Part shown: positions 35,795-45,204 of the stretch, piece by piece
Numbering within the stretch: position 1 is the stretch's first letter
Layout of the letters: every line of letters starts with the position of its first letter
Assembly: GCF_000014865.1 (NCBI RefSeq)
Contig: NC_008576.1
Coordinates: forward strand, 2,075,501 to 2,139,500
DNA length: 64,000 nt
Direction of reading: 5' to 3'
Origin: Magnetococcus marinus MC-1
GTDB taxonomy: Bacteria > Pseudomonadota > Magnetococcia > Magnetococcales > Magnetococcaceae
Position numbers and translations under genes: made by a program
The notes under the pieces: model-generated
Told to the model about the DNA's origin: nothing
The model's database searches: none
What the model saw: the letters and a program-made list of their open reading frames with translations, nothing else

Positions 35795-36988
35795 ATGATT
35801 AGTAAGTTTACCTCCATTCAGGGCAAATCCCGTGAATATTACACCCTGTTGCTCAGCTTAATGGGCTTGGCAGGGGTTGGGATTTTAACCTTCTTCTACA
35901 TTGAAATTAACGGTCACGGTGTGACCGGTATGAACAATCAGGTGGTTTGGGGCCTGCCGCACATCTTTGCCATCTCTCTGTTGGTTATGGCATCTGGGGC
36001 GCTAAACTTGGCCTCTATGGCCACCGTGTTTGCGCATAACCATTATAAACAGTTCCGTCGTTTTTCTGCCTTCTTGGCGATCGCCTTGTTGGTTGGAGGC
36101 CTAATGGTGCTGGTGTTGGATCTGGGACGGCCAGACCGTATGTTGCTGACCATGGTGCACATGAACTTTAAGTCCATGTTTACCTGGAACGTGTTTCTTT
36201 ACTCCGGTTTTGTGCTGCTCTGCTTTTTCTACCTGTGGGCGATGATGAGCAATGAAAAGTATGTTAAGCTCTCTGGTAGTGCCGCCTTTGCTGGGCGGGT
36301 GATCTTGACCACAGGGACAGGTTCGATCTTTGGCGTCATCCATGCTCGCGAGGTGTTTCATTCCGCCATCACCGCGCCGACCTTTATTGCGGTTTCGCTG
36401 ACCTCTGGTACCGCGATTTGTGCACTGTTGCTGGTTTATACCTACCGCAAAACCCAACGTCAACTGGATGATAAGTTGATCTACGGTTTGCGTAATATGC
36501 TGCTTTTTTTCACCCTCATGGTCTTTTATCTCATGGCGGTAGAAAAATTCACCAAGGGTTATAGTCCCTCGTTTTATGAAGTCGAGACTTGGTTGCTGAC
36601 AGGTCCTTGGGCTTGGTTGTACTGGGGTGGCATTGTGCTGATCGGTCTATTGACCCCACTGTTTATTCTTTCTCACAAAACATGGGGTAAGGATATTAAC
36701 GGTATCATGGTCGCCTCGGTGGCTGCCATTGTGGGTGAAGTCTCTTATGTGGCGCATACTCTGCTCGCGGGTCAGACCTATCCGTTTAACCCTTTTCCTG
36801 GCTACTCTGTAAGCAGCACTTTTCAAGATGGTGCCGTGGGTAGTTATGTTCCTGCCATGCCAGAACTGTTGCTGGGATTGGGGGGGGTTGGGGTGGCCGG
36901 TATGATCTATCTGCTGGGGATTAAATTTTTCCGGCTGTTACCTAAAAAAGCTGAGGCTCCAGAAAGCTGGTTGCCCTGGAGCCCATAA
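35795..36988 (+). CDS. dsrP: NrfD-type membrane subunit DsrP
   Basis: A 397-residue quinone-interacting membrane subunit of the Dsr complex, with about ten helices. NrfD-family features include 'WGLPHIFAISLLVMASGALN' near residue 52 and 'LVLDLGRPDRMLLTMVHMNF' near residue 106. GGGAG lies 10-11 bases before the start. It ends the dsrJOP unit and is closed by a terminator. The cytoplasmic partners DsrM and DsrK are not in this window. Confidence 0.94.
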   Translation: MISKFTSIQGKSREYYTLLLSLMGLAGVGILTFFYIEINGHGVTGMNNQVVWGLPHIFAISLLVMASGALNLASMATVFAHNHYKQFRRFSAFLAIALLVGGLMVLVLDLGRPDRMLLTMVHMNFKSMFTWNVFLYSGFVLLCFFYLWAMMSNEKYVKLSGSAAFAGRVILTTGTGSIFGVIHAREVFHSAITAPTFIAVSLTSGTAICALLLVYTYRKTQRQLDDKLIYGLRNMLLFFTLMVFYLMAVEKFTKGYSPSFYEVETWLLTGPWAWLYWGGIVLIGLLTPLFILSHKTWGKDINGIMVASVAAIVGEVSYVAHTLLAGQTYPFNPFPGYSVSSTFQDGAVGSYVPAMPELLLGLGGVGVAGMIYLLGIKFFRLLPKKAEAPESWLPWSP

Positions 36989-37009
36989 AACCATAACCGC
37001 AGCATTGAA

Positions 37010-37040
37010 AAAAGCTCTCCCTAAAGGAGAGCTTTTTTTT
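37010..37040 (+). terminator. Terminator after dsrP
   Basis: The stem AAAGCTCTCC / GGAGAGCTTT has loop CTAAA and a T8 tail, 21 bases after dsrP. Confidence 0.92.
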
Positions 37041-37269
37041 CGCTTTTTCATAGCGAAAGCCCTATTTTTTTGTAACAATGATACTATTAAAAATTAAGCG
37101 GCAGATGCGGCTAAAATAGCGCTGGGGCAAACGGTTTATGCAATAAAAACGCGATCGTCTGCGCTCAACAAAGCCTTGCATTGCGTGCGTGCCTTTGTGT
37201 GGTACGGCGACTACAGCGAGGGTTTACGTGTGTGGCGTGTGTGGTTTTATATCGGGCTTGGAACATACT

Positions 37270-39390
37270 ATGGTGACACCTGTGGTGGATAAACATACGC
37301 TAGAGCAGAATGGGCGAACACCCCTGGTGATGGTGGTGGACGACGATACGGCGATTCAAACGTTGCTCTGCCACTTTATGAAAAAAATTGGCTGGTCCTA
37401 TGTGACCGCGATGCATGGCCAAGAGGCGATTGATCTTATCCCCAAGTGTCAGCCTGATGTCATTTTGATGGATGCTAAAATGCCCGTCTTAGATGGTTTT
37501 GAGGCTTGCAAACGCATTAAAGAAAACCCAGTTACAGCCCACATCCAGGTACTGATCATCACCAGCCTTGAAGATGATGAATCCATTAACCATGCTTACG
37601 AGGTGGGCGCATCGGACTATGTGCCCAAGCCAATACATTGGGTGAGCCTGCAAAACCGTGTGCAGTTTCTCTATAAAATGATGGTGGCTGAGCGCCAGTT
37701 AATGTTGACGGCCAAGGTGTTTGAAAATACCACAGAAGGCATTGTGGTCACCGATAGCACAGCGTGCATTACCAATGTAAACCCCTCCTTTGAAGCCATT
37801 ACGGGATATGATCGCGGCAGTGTGCTGGGACAAAATATAAGCATTTTGCAGTCAGGCCGGCATGACCGGCGCTTTTACGGTAAAATGTGGCAAACCCTGC
37901 TTACCGCCGGTAAGTGGCAGGGGGAAGTGTGGAACCGCCGAAAAAATGGGGAAATATATCCGCAGTGGGTCAATATCAGTGCCATTCGTACCGGGGATGG
38001 CCAAACCGAAAGCTATGTGGGGGTGTTCACCGATTTAACCCGCATTAAGGAGTCAGAAGAAAATCTGCTCTACCTGTCAGGTCACGACGCACTCACCGAA
38101 CTGCCCAATCGACTGCTCTTTCATGACCGACTTAACCAAACCCTGGTAGAGTCGGCAGATAGTGGCAGTATTGTCGCTGTGCTCATTGTGGATTTGGACC
38201 GTTTTAAGGTTATTAACGACTCTATGGGACATGAGGTTGGGGATAGCTTGCTGTGTGAGGTGGCAACTCGTCTGCGCGCGATATGTCCGGCTAAGGCGAC
38301 GTTGGCCCGTTTGGGGGGGGATGAATTCGGCATTGTGCTGCCTAACATGACCCAAAACCGGGATGCCGCCCTGTTAGCTCAAGAGGTGCTAACCCGTGTC
38401 GCACAGCCCATTACCATAAGCGAAGTGGAGTTTGCGGTTGGTGCCAGTATTGGCATGACGGTCTATCCCTTGGATGGCGAAAAGCCCAGCGTGCTCATGC
38501 GTAATGCTGAGTCAGCCATGTACCACGCCAAACAGAGTGGGCGGAATAATTTTCAATTCTACCGTTCTGAACTCAACACGGCTTCTTTGGCGCGTATCCT
38601 CTTGGAAAGCGGTCTACGCAATGCGGTGGACCGACAAGAGTTTTTGCTTTTTTATCAGCCTCAAATGGAGCTTGCTACTGGTAAATTGATTGGAATGGAA
38701 GCCTTGATCCGCTGGCAGCATCCCGAGCAAGGCATGGTCTCTCCCGGTGAATTTATTCCCCTTGCGGAAGAGACTGGCTTGGTTATCCCCATGGGGCAGT
38801 GGGCGCTTAAAGAGGCGTGTCGCCAAAGTAAAGTATGGATGGATCAGACGGGGGTGCCTTTGCGTATTTCGGTTAACCTGTCGGGTATTCAATTTAGATT
38901 GCCAGATTTTACCGAAATGGTCATGCGTACCGTGGGGGAATCTGGACTGCCGCCTCACTGCTTGGAGTTGGAACTTACCGAATCCATCGCCATGGGCGAT
39001 GTCGAAGAGACTCTGGAAAAATTAACCATCCTCTCTCGTTTTGGGGTACTGCTGGCCATTGATGATTTTGGTACAGGTTTTTCCTCGTTGAGTTATTTGA
39101 AAAAATTTCCGATTGATACCTTGAAAATTGATCAATCGTTCGTTCGCAATTGCACCAGGGATCCTGAGGATGCAGCCATTATTCGCGCCTTTATTAATTT
39201 GGCCCACAGTCTTAACCTAGAGGTCATTGCCGAAGGGGTGGAGCACCTGGAACAGTTGGAATTTCTGGCCCAGGAGTCTTGTGATGAGATCCAGGGCTAT
39301 TTTTATGGCCGTCCTTTGAGTGGGGATAAATTTGAGATGTTTATGCTGGACGCCTTTGCCAAAAAGGCACAGCCACAAACCCTACTCTGA
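37270..39390 (+). CDS. REC-PAS-GGDEF-EAL c-di-GMP signalling protein
   Basis: A 706-residue soluble response regulator. The receiver domain is at about 20-135 ('VVDDD', phospho-acceptor Asp in 'VILMDAKMP', Lys in 'VPKPIHW'). The PAS domain is at 145-255 ('TDSTACITNVNPSFEAITGY'). The GGDEF domain has an intact active site 'ARLGGDEFGIVL', and the EAL domain has 'GMEALIRWQHPE', 'DDFGTGFSSLSYL' and 'KIDQSFV'. Both catalytic motifs are intact, so it could make or degrade c-di-GMP, often with phosphodiesterase output. ATG 37270 is preferred, with weak GGAA upstream. No sensor kinase is adjacent. Confidence 0.93.
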   Translation: MVTPVVDKHTLEQNGRTPLVMVVDDDTAIQTLLCHFMKKIGWSYVTAMHGQEAIDLIPKCQPDVILMDAKMPVLDGFEACKRIKENPVTAHIQVLIITSLEDDESINHAYEVGASDYVPKPIHWVSLQNRVQFLYKMMVAERQLMLTAKVFENTTEGIVVTDSTACITNVNPSFEAITGYDRGSVLGQNISILQSGRHDRRFYGKMWQTLLTAGKWQGEVWNRRKNGEIYPQWVNISAIRTGDGQTESYVGVFTDLTRIKESEENLLYLSGHDALTELPNRLLFHDRLNQTLVESADSGSIVAVLIVDLDRFKVINDSMGHEVGDSLLCEVATRLRAICPAKATLARLGGDEFGIVLPNMTQNRDAALLAQEVLTRVAQPITISEVEFAVGASIGMTVYPLDGEKPSVLMRNAESAMYHAKQSGRNNFQFYRSELNTASLARILLESGLRNAVDRQEFLLFYQPQMELATGKLIGMEALIRWQHPEQGMVSPGEFIPLAEETGLVIPMGQWALKEACRQSKVWMDQTGVPLRISVNLSGIQFRLPDFTEMVMRTVGESGLPPHCLELELTESIAMGDVEETLEKLTILSRFGVLLAIDDFGTGFSSLSYLKKFPIDTLKIDQSFVRNCTRDPEDAAIIRAFINLAHSLNLEVIAEGVEHLEQLEFLAQESCDEIQGYFYGRPLSGDKFEMFMLDAFAKKAQPQTLL

Positions 39391-39544
39391 GAGAGGCAGC
39401 CATTGGTCTACCGTTGATTTGAACGGTTATACAAGGGCTTAGTTTTTTGGTCATAAGCGAATGCTTGCTTGTGCTGTTCGGTACACGTTTTATCTTGCCC
39501 CGATCATCGCCTTTTTTTCCCTCTGCATGCCATTGAGTTTCTCC

Positions 39545-40828
39545 ATGTCCATACCTGAGCTGTTAGCCCCTGCGGGCACCATGAAGAGTTTACATTATGC
39601 GCTGGCCTATGGGGCTGATGCGGTTTATGTGGGGTTGCCGCGTTATAGCCTGCGGGTGCGGGAGAATGAATTTGATGTGGCTGGTTTGCAGGAGGCGCTA
39701 CATATTACCCGCGCGGCGCAAAAAAAACTCTATGTCGCGTGTAATATTGTCGCCCGCGACAGCAAAATAGATACCTTTTTTAAAGATATGGAACCTGTGC
39801 TGGCGATGCAACCGGATGCTTTAATTGTCTCTGATCCCGGCATTATCCATATGGTTAGGCAGCGGTGGCCCAATCAGGTGCTGCACCTGTCGGTGCAGGC
39901 CAATGTGGTGAATTCTGAAGCGGTAAAATTTTGGTCAGCGGTGGGTATTGCCCGCATTATCCTCTCCCGCGAACTCTCCATTGAGGAAATGGCGGTTATT
40001 CGCCAACGCTGCCCGGATGTGGAGTTGGAGGCTTTTATTCATGGGGCGCTCTGTGTGGCCTACTCCGGGCGCTGTTTGCTGTCTGGCTATATGAGCCACC
40101 GAGATCCCAACCAAGGTGCCTGTACCAATGCCTGTCGCTGGTCCTATACGGCTAAGCCCGCCCAACAGACCGTGGAGGGGCATATTATTCCCATCCAAGC
40201 ACCGGCTCCACTCTACTTAATAGAGGAGCAGTACCGCCCAGATGAGTGGATGGTGATGGAAGAGGATGAGCATGGTACCTATGTGTTCAACTCCAAAGAT
40301 TTGCGTGCTATCCGCCATGTGGAGGCGCTGGCCCATATGGGCATGGACTCTCTCAAAATTGAGGGTCGCACCAAATCGTTTTTTTATGTTGCGCGCACGG
40401 TGCAGGTCTATCGTATGGCGCTGGACGCCGCCGCGCGGGGGGAAGCCTTTGATCCCAATTGGTTGTTGGCTCTGGATGATCTGGCCAACCGAGGCTATAC
40501 CGAGGGATTTTATGACCGCCACGCTCCAGCCGAACTGCAAAACTATGAGACCGGCAGCACCCAGAACAGCCAGCAGTTTATAGGTGAAATCGTGGGGCAA
40601 GATGCAGGCCGCTTGCGGGTCGATGTCAAAAACCGCTTTCGGGTGGGGGAAGAGATTGAGTTGATGACCCCGGCGGGCAACCATCGCTTTATCTTGGGCG
40701 GCATGCAAAAACGTGATGGTACCGCCATGGAGGTTGCGCCGGGCTCTGGCCACGAGGTGCTGATACCCATACCCGCCGCGCTCAACTTAACCGATAACCA
40801 CGCCATGTTGTTGGTGCGTTGCGCCTAG
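39545..40828 (+). CDS. trhP: tRNA uridine 5-hydroxylation protein TrhP (peptidase U32 family)
   Basis: A 427-residue homologue of E. coli YegQ/TrhP, which supports O2-independent prephenate-dependent hydroxylation of U34 in tRNA. It has 'ELLAPAGTMKSLHYALAYGA', 'IILSRELSIEEM', the U32 box with cluster Cys 'GALCVAYSGRCLLSGY' and 'ACTNACRW', then 'SLKIEGRTKSFFYVARTVQV'. ATG 39545 is chosen because the family core starts there; upstream Met codons add a hydrophobic tail without a ribosome site. Its stop codon lies inside a 36-bp perfect palindrome. Confidence 0.92.
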   Translation: MSIPELLAPAGTMKSLHYALAYGADAVYVGLPRYSLRVRENEFDVAGLQEALHITRAAQKKLYVACNIVARDSKIDTFFKDMEPVLAMQPDALIVSDPGIIHMVRQRWPNQVLHLSVQANVVNSEAVKFWSAVGIARIILSRELSIEEMAVIRQRCPDVELEAFIHGALCVAYSGRCLLSGYMSHRDPNQGACTNACRWSYTAKPAQQTVEGHIIPIQAPAPLYLIEEQYRPDEWMVMEEDEHGTYVFNSKDLRAIRHVEALAHMGMDSLKIEGRTKSFFYVARTVQVYRMALDAAARGEAFDPNWLLALDDLANRGYTEGFYDRHAPAELQNYETGSTQNSQQFIGEIVGQDAGRLRVDVKNRFRVGEEIELMTPAGNHRFILGGMQKRDGTAMEVAPGSGHEVLIPIPAALNLTDNHAMLLVRCA

Positions 40829-40859
40829 CCCGGATATTTCATGAAATATCCGGGCTAGG
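40824..40859. repeat. 36-bp perfect palindrome sharing the 32.7-kb element core
   Basis: The half-site CCTAGCCCGGATATTTCA is followed by its exact reverse complement. It overlaps the trhP stop codon. The inner CCCGGATATTTCATGAA is the same sequence that forms both ends of the MITE-like element at 32644-32802, so this is a compact copy of one repeat family. No U tract follows. Confidence 0.85.
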
Positions 40860-40949
40860 TTAATAAGGGGGGGTAGGGGGCAGTGTGGTTGGGTCGTCGT
40901 TGGGGGCAAATACCCTTTTTGAACAGGTAGGATAAACTGAGAGATCTCC

Positions 40950-42737
40950 ATGGAACCACATGTTGAAAACCCCACTTCATGGTTACAGCAAGAGCGCATG
41001 TTGTATGCTCAGCTGGCCCATAATCCCAATGATGGGCAGGTCTGCCTGCGTTTAGGGCAAGGTTATCTCCAGCAGCAGCTTTGGTGGGGAGCGCTGTTTT
41101 TTTTGGATCGCGCTCTACAGATTGAGCCTGAGCGGTTGGCTGTGCACGATGCCTTGGGTCGGCTCTATGTGGCGCGTGGTGAGTGGTCTAAAGCGATCGA
41201 ACATTTTACGCAGGCCATTCGGCTTGATGGGGGGCGCACCCCCACCCATTGGGGTAATCGGGCCTTCTGTTATGGGCAGCTCAAGACCTATGGGTTGGCT
41301 GCGGCGGACTATCGCCGGGTGGTCGAGCGTGATCCTGCCATGGGGGGGGCTTTGGCTGAAAGTTTGTTGCAGCAGGCCCAGCATGAATTTGCCCAGGAAC
41401 ACTTTGTTGAGGCGGCGGTTCTGTTGACCGAGGCGCAATGTTACCGGCCAAACCATATGAAAACCCTTCTGCTTCAGGCAAGAGCTTGGTTGAAAAGTGG
41501 CGATTTGGCCAAGGCCGCCACCGGCTATGGGCGATTGTTGGAGCTAAACCCCAATCTGCCTGAAGTGCATCACACGTTGGGCACCATTTTGGCTCAGGAT
41601 AAAGCCCATGCCCAACAGGCCGCTCACCATCTGCGCCAAGCCGTAGCGTTGACGCATGGCGAGAGCCGGGCCCTGCTCAATCTGGCGACGCACTTACTGA
41701 GCAATATGGATGAAGATTTTCTGGATGAATCGGTGACGCTACTGCGGCAGGCTCAGGAGCAATGGCCTGATGATGCCCTGGTGCGTTACAGCTTGGGCTG
41801 TGCGCTGCTACTACAAGGGGCGTTTACCGAGGGGTGGGCATTGTATGAGTCCCGTTTTGCGGCTGCTGCTGCCACGCATACCCATCACTACATGGAAGCC
41901 TCTCCCCCCACGCAACCGCTGTGGCAGGGTGAGCCCCTACAGGGTAAAACCTTATTGCTGGTCGGTGAGCAGGGCTTTGGTGACCAGTTGCAGATGGCCC
42001 GTTTGATCGAGCCGCTGAAAAAGCGCTATGGTTGCCGTGTGCAGATGGTAACTCACCCGAGCTTGATGACTCTGTTTGAACAGATACCCACTCTGGAACG
42101 GGTGTGGCAGCTTGGTGAGCCGCCACAGTCTGGCTATGACTACTGGTTGCCGATCATGAGTCTGCCACACCGTTTGGGCATCACATTGCCGAACATTCCG
42201 GGGCGTCTGCCCTATCTTAACGCGACACGTTCAGCGGTTAAGGGTTGGCAGGGCCAGTTAAAAAAAATGAAGGGCCTTAAAGTCGGTCTGGTGTGGACCG
42301 GTAATCCGCTGCATATGAAGGCAATGCATAGGCGGGTACCCTTTGAGGCGCTGACTGCATGGGGTGAAATAGAAGGGATTCATTTTATCTCCCTGCAAAA
42401 AGATCCTATGGCTGGGGATGAGCAGCATCCCCTATGGCAAAAGATGCATCACTTTGAAGCGCAACTCACGGATTTTCATGCCACAGCAGCCTTGATCAAG
42501 AATCTGGATTTAGTGATTACCGTGGACACAGCGGTGGCCCACTTGGCTGGCGGGTTAGGGGTACCGGTTTGGATGATGCTCCCTTGCAAAACCGATTTTC
42601 GTTGGATGCAGCAGCGTGAGGATTCGCCCTGGTATCCAAGCATGCGGCTTTTTAGGGGGCGCTCTTTTGAGAATCCCTGGCCCAAGGTGATCGAGGCGGT
42701 CGCGGTTGCCCTGCGTAATGCAACGGGCAAGCGTTGA
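40950..42737 (+). CDS. TPR protein with C-terminal GT9-like glycosyltransferase domain
   Basis: A 595-residue protein. Residues 10-300 are TPR helices ('ALFFLDRALQIEPERLAVHD', 'HFTQAIRLDGG', 'LLELNPNLPEVHHTLG'). Residues 320-590 resemble heptosyltransferase-like family 9 enzymes: 'LLLVGEQGFGDQLQMAR', 'VGLVWTGNPLH', and near the end 'DLVITVDTAVAHLAGGLGV' with 'PVWMMLP'. These place a nucleotide-sugar site in the second half. The acceptor is unknown; TPR parts may hold a protein or glycan target. It is a lone gene. Confidence 0.85.
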   Translation: MEPHVENPTSWLQQERMLYAQLAHNPNDGQVCLRLGQGYLQQQLWWGALFFLDRALQIEPERLAVHDALGRLYVARGEWSKAIEHFTQAIRLDGGRTPTHWGNRAFCYGQLKTYGLAAADYRRVVERDPAMGGALAESLLQQAQHEFAQEHFVEAAVLLTEAQCYRPNHMKTLLLQARAWLKSGDLAKAATGYGRLLELNPNLPEVHHTLGTILAQDKAHAQQAAHHLRQAVALTHGESRALLNLATHLLSNMDEDFLDESVTLLRQAQEQWPDDALVRYSLGCALLLQGAFTEGWALYESRFAAAAATHTHHYMEASPPTQPLWQGEPLQGKTLLLVGEQGFGDQLQMARLIEPLKKRYGCRVQMVTHPSLMTLFEQIPTLERVWQLGEPPQSGYDYWLPIMSLPHRLGITLPNIPGRLPYLNATRSAVKGWQGQLKKMKGLKVGLVWTGNPLHMKAMHRRVPFEALTAWGEIEGIHFISLQKDPMAGDEQHPLWQKMHHFEAQLTDFHATAALIKNLDLVITVDTAVAHLAGGLGVPVWMMLPCKTDFRWMQQREDSPWYPSMRLFRGRSFENPWPKVIEAVAVALRNATGKR

Positions 42738-43475
42738 ATTAGCGGCTTTTATGGTGGTGATGCTCCAGCCAATAAGGGCGTTGGCGGACATATCATAGTG
42801 GTTGATGGCGGCCCCGCAACATGCCCTCTTGGAAGGCAATATCGCTTTGCGGATCTTGATGTTGCCAGCGTTGCAGAAGCGCCATAGGTAGCAGCCTGAC
42901 TTGGGCCGCCTGTTCGGCGATTAGGGCAGAACCCAAGTGATGGGTTTCGTCGAACATGGCGCGCAGGCCCACCAGCACGCCGGGTCCAGCCTTGGAGACC
43001 CGTACCAATCCACTGAGTGTAGGGCGGTAGACTCCACGGTCGCTGGAGCACGCTGCGAGACATCCTCTCCAGCCAGTGCCGGATTGACGCTTCATTGCGA
43101 CGACCCGATGGGCATTCCATGCCGGTGCGCAAAGCCACCAGACCCGAGCCTGAACATCAGAAAATCTTCCATGCGCTTGGAATCCATGCAAACCCAGGTG
43201 GGGTGAAAAAGATGGTCATCTGAGCACATTTTCCAAAGAATGCACAGTTTGTCGTGCCACTCGAAAAAAATACACATCGTAAGGTTCTGTATTTTAAGAT
43301 CTTCTACAATAGCCTGTTAAACATGGGTTAAGGCCCCATGAGCAGCATAGGCTGGCCCCAAAGGGGCAAAGGCGACCACGCCAAAGGCCAGGGCCAACGA
43401 CAGTGCAATAACCGCAGCGGTTAAACCACCACTGAACTCATAGAGTAGGGCAGACCAGCGCGGGTGGGTTGCCAT
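42738..43475 (-). pseudogene. Decayed SulP permease with cNMP-binding-like tail
   Basis: From ATG 43475 (GGAGAG upstream) a 52-codon frame reads 'YEFSGGLTAAVIALSLALAF' and 'GPAYAAHGALTHV', then stops. This is the hallmark N-terminus of SulP anion permeases, which are normally over 500 residues. Downstream on the same strand (42793-43277) frames are broken. One part ('SGLVRVSKAGPGVLVG', 'ALIAEQAAQVRLLP', 'QHQDPQSDIAF') resembles the end of a cyclic-nucleotide-binding domain, as fused to some SulP proteins. I infer a SulP-cNMP gene that lost its middle and decayed. The tail assignment is weak. Confidence 0.5.
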
Positions 43476-43839
43476 GGGGGGTGCTCTCCCTTGTTTGGTG
43501 GAGATAGGGCATCCTTTGCCCCATAATTTTTCTTCTTGGATTATGTTATATTCTTTTGTAAACAAAGAAAAAAGTCAGATTTGTTGCTAAAAGGATAAGG
43601 GGGAACATTCAAAAATAACGCTCATACAGCCCACCTGTAACGGGACAGCATGGCTCTGGGAAAAAAGGATGTTTTCGGTATGGAAATGGGGGCACGGTTG
43701 TCGTGTTGTAGCGGCAATATTTAGCTTTATCTTTGGTAAATAGGGCGCATTACTTGGTAGCAATGGAACGGGTTTGCGGATGTCTAAGTATTGAAATTCA
43801 ATTTAAATTCGTAAAATGTTGAGTGTATGTGTGTCTTTA

Positions 43840-43903
43840 AAAAGCAAAATAATGCAATAAAAGCAAAATAGTGATTGCGAACGTTCGGCATCTATCCTAG
43901 AGT
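43840..43903 (+). promoter_or_regulatory. Late-promoter element, copy 2
   Basis: Direct repeats AAAAGCAAAATA at 43840 and 43859 (19 bp apart) are followed by TTGCGA (43875-43880), then ACGTTCGG within a 17-base spacer, and TAGAGT (43898-43903) as a weak -10. Spacing of every part equals that at 13882-13945. It lies about 150 bases before the scaffold gene, with a terminator in between. Confidence 0.6.
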
Positions 43904-43996
43904 AGCTATACTTGGGGCAACAAAGGGGAACGCTAAAAAAGCACGATCATGCCTTGTGCGGGCGGCATCAATCGCACCGGGATAACAGCAAATAGG

Positions 43997-44028
43997 GTCT
44001 CATGCAGCATGCATGGGGCTTTTTTTTT
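43997..44028 (+). terminator. Terminator ahead of scaffold gene
   Basis: A 9-bp stem including G-U pairs (GTCTCATGC / GCATGGGGC, loop AGCAT) is followed by T9. It separates the late-promoter element from the first virion gene. Confidence 0.75.
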
Positions 44029-44056
44029 ATGAGTGGCCCATAAAGGAAATGGACTC

Positions 44057-44653
44057 ATGAGGGAGCAGGACAAGCAAGTAGAGCGGTTAGAATATGGGGG
44101 GGGCTTCTCTGGTATGAGTGGCACCGGTATGCAACGCCAGCAAAGTGAGGGTAGCGGGTTGGTCTATACGGCTCATGACCCACCACCCAATAAGGATACG
44201 CCGCAGCCAGTGCCAAGAGGGTGGCGTAAGGCAGAGGTTCTTCTGTTTCACGCGCTGCCGGGCGAGGTTAAGCAGGTGATTTTGCGGCGTGAAAAAGAGC
44301 TGGAGCGTGGACTGCACCAAAAGGCTCAGCAGCTCCGACACTGGCGAGAGCGTTATGCCCCCTTTGAGGCGATCATCCAGCATTATCAACCCTTGTTTGA
44401 GTCCCACCAGATCAGCCCATCCCAGGCATTTGCTGAACTGCTGGTTTGGCGGCAGCAACTGAATGAAGACCCTGAGGCTTTTGTTGAGAAGATCGGGGTG
44501 CAGTTTGGTTTGGATATGCAGATTATTGAGTCTCCCCAAGAGGAGCCTGAGCAGGTGGCACAAGACCCTCGGTTGCGGCGCATGGAACAGGCCATTGAGT
44601 TATTAAATCAGCGTTTGCAATTTCAGGAACGGCGATTACAGGGGATGGGGTAA
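44057..44653 (+). CDS. Phage scaffolding protein
   Basis: A 198-residue helical, charged protein. After a flexible N-terminus comes 'PRGWRKAEVLLFHALPGEVK' and 'LRREKELERGLHQKAQQLRH', then 'YAPFEAIIQHYQPLFESHQI' and 'AFAELLVWRQQLNEDPEAF', and a C-terminal coiled coil. This is the usual plan of podovirus scaffold proteins: 'W..e....f..LP...k..ilrRe.e....y..K.qe...lr..yeP...ii..y'. It organises capsid assembly and is not in the mature particle. AAAGGA lies about 10 bases before ATG 44057. It lies directly upstream of the capsid gene, as in such phages, but the portal gene expected before it is missing. Confidence 0.75.
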   Translation: MREQDKQVERLEYGGGFSGMSGTGMQRQQSEGSGLVYTAHDPPPNKDTPQPVPRGWRKAEVLLFHALPGEVKQVILRREKELERGLHQKAQQLRHWRERYAPFEAIIQHYQPLFESHQISPSQAFAELLVWRQQLNEDPEAFVEKIGVQFGLDMQIIESPQEEPEQVAQDPRLRRMEQAIELLNQRLQFQERRLQGMG

Positions 44654-45204
44654 AGGGACCTTTGTGCGTGGGTTAGATGTGGGTTCTAGATGATCACCAC
44701 TCTATCTTGCACAAGTCTCTTAACCGATGTGTGGGAAAGATGGGTTTATGTGGCGCGCCCCCCCAGGGATAGAAACCCTGGCTTGTCTGTCGCAGGGGGT
44801 TGGCGGGGCTCTACTCAGTCAGGAAAACAGAGAGGTTACAGGCCATGAAACCGTCACACACAACAGACTCACGAGGCGGGAAAATCGTCTGAGGGAGTTA
44901 CAAAGCGGTCTCTTTTCACCTGTATAGGAAAAAAGCTGCTTTCAGTAATGGGGGAGCAAGGAGGCTCCCTCCGTCACAAACAGGGATGAAAAAGGTTCAT
45001 ATGCCTACCGGCAAATGGACCTTTTTTTGTGCCCCAGAGCGGGCACAACTTCATTAAACAGGGTCAGTTGGGGGTGGGGTTGTTTTTCAGCCAATGCAGC
45101 CACAATCCCCTCTGGCTCGGTTTAACCAACAGCGCCTGCGGGCGTGCGTGTATTCCTTTGGGTTTTGTTGGATCAACAAAATCCGCGTAGAAAGAAGGCA
45201 AACT
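44654..45204 (+). other. Leader between scaffold and capsid genes
   Basis: This gap of about 550 bases has no convincing gene. A 66-codon frame at 44727 has a poor start and odd composition. It contains a small hairpin (GGAGC/GCTCC near 44952-44967) and the terminator at 44992. Confidence 0.45.
44992..45027 (+). terminator. Terminator ahead of capsid gene
   Basis: AAAGGTTCAT...ATGGACCTTT forms the outer stem (one G-U pair) with an inner TGCC/GGCA stem, followed by T5. Confidence 0.75.

Noticed and set aside
44727-44927. 66-codon frame between scaffold and capsid
   Set aside because: Weak start, unusual composition, and a terminator follows before the capsid gene; not supported.
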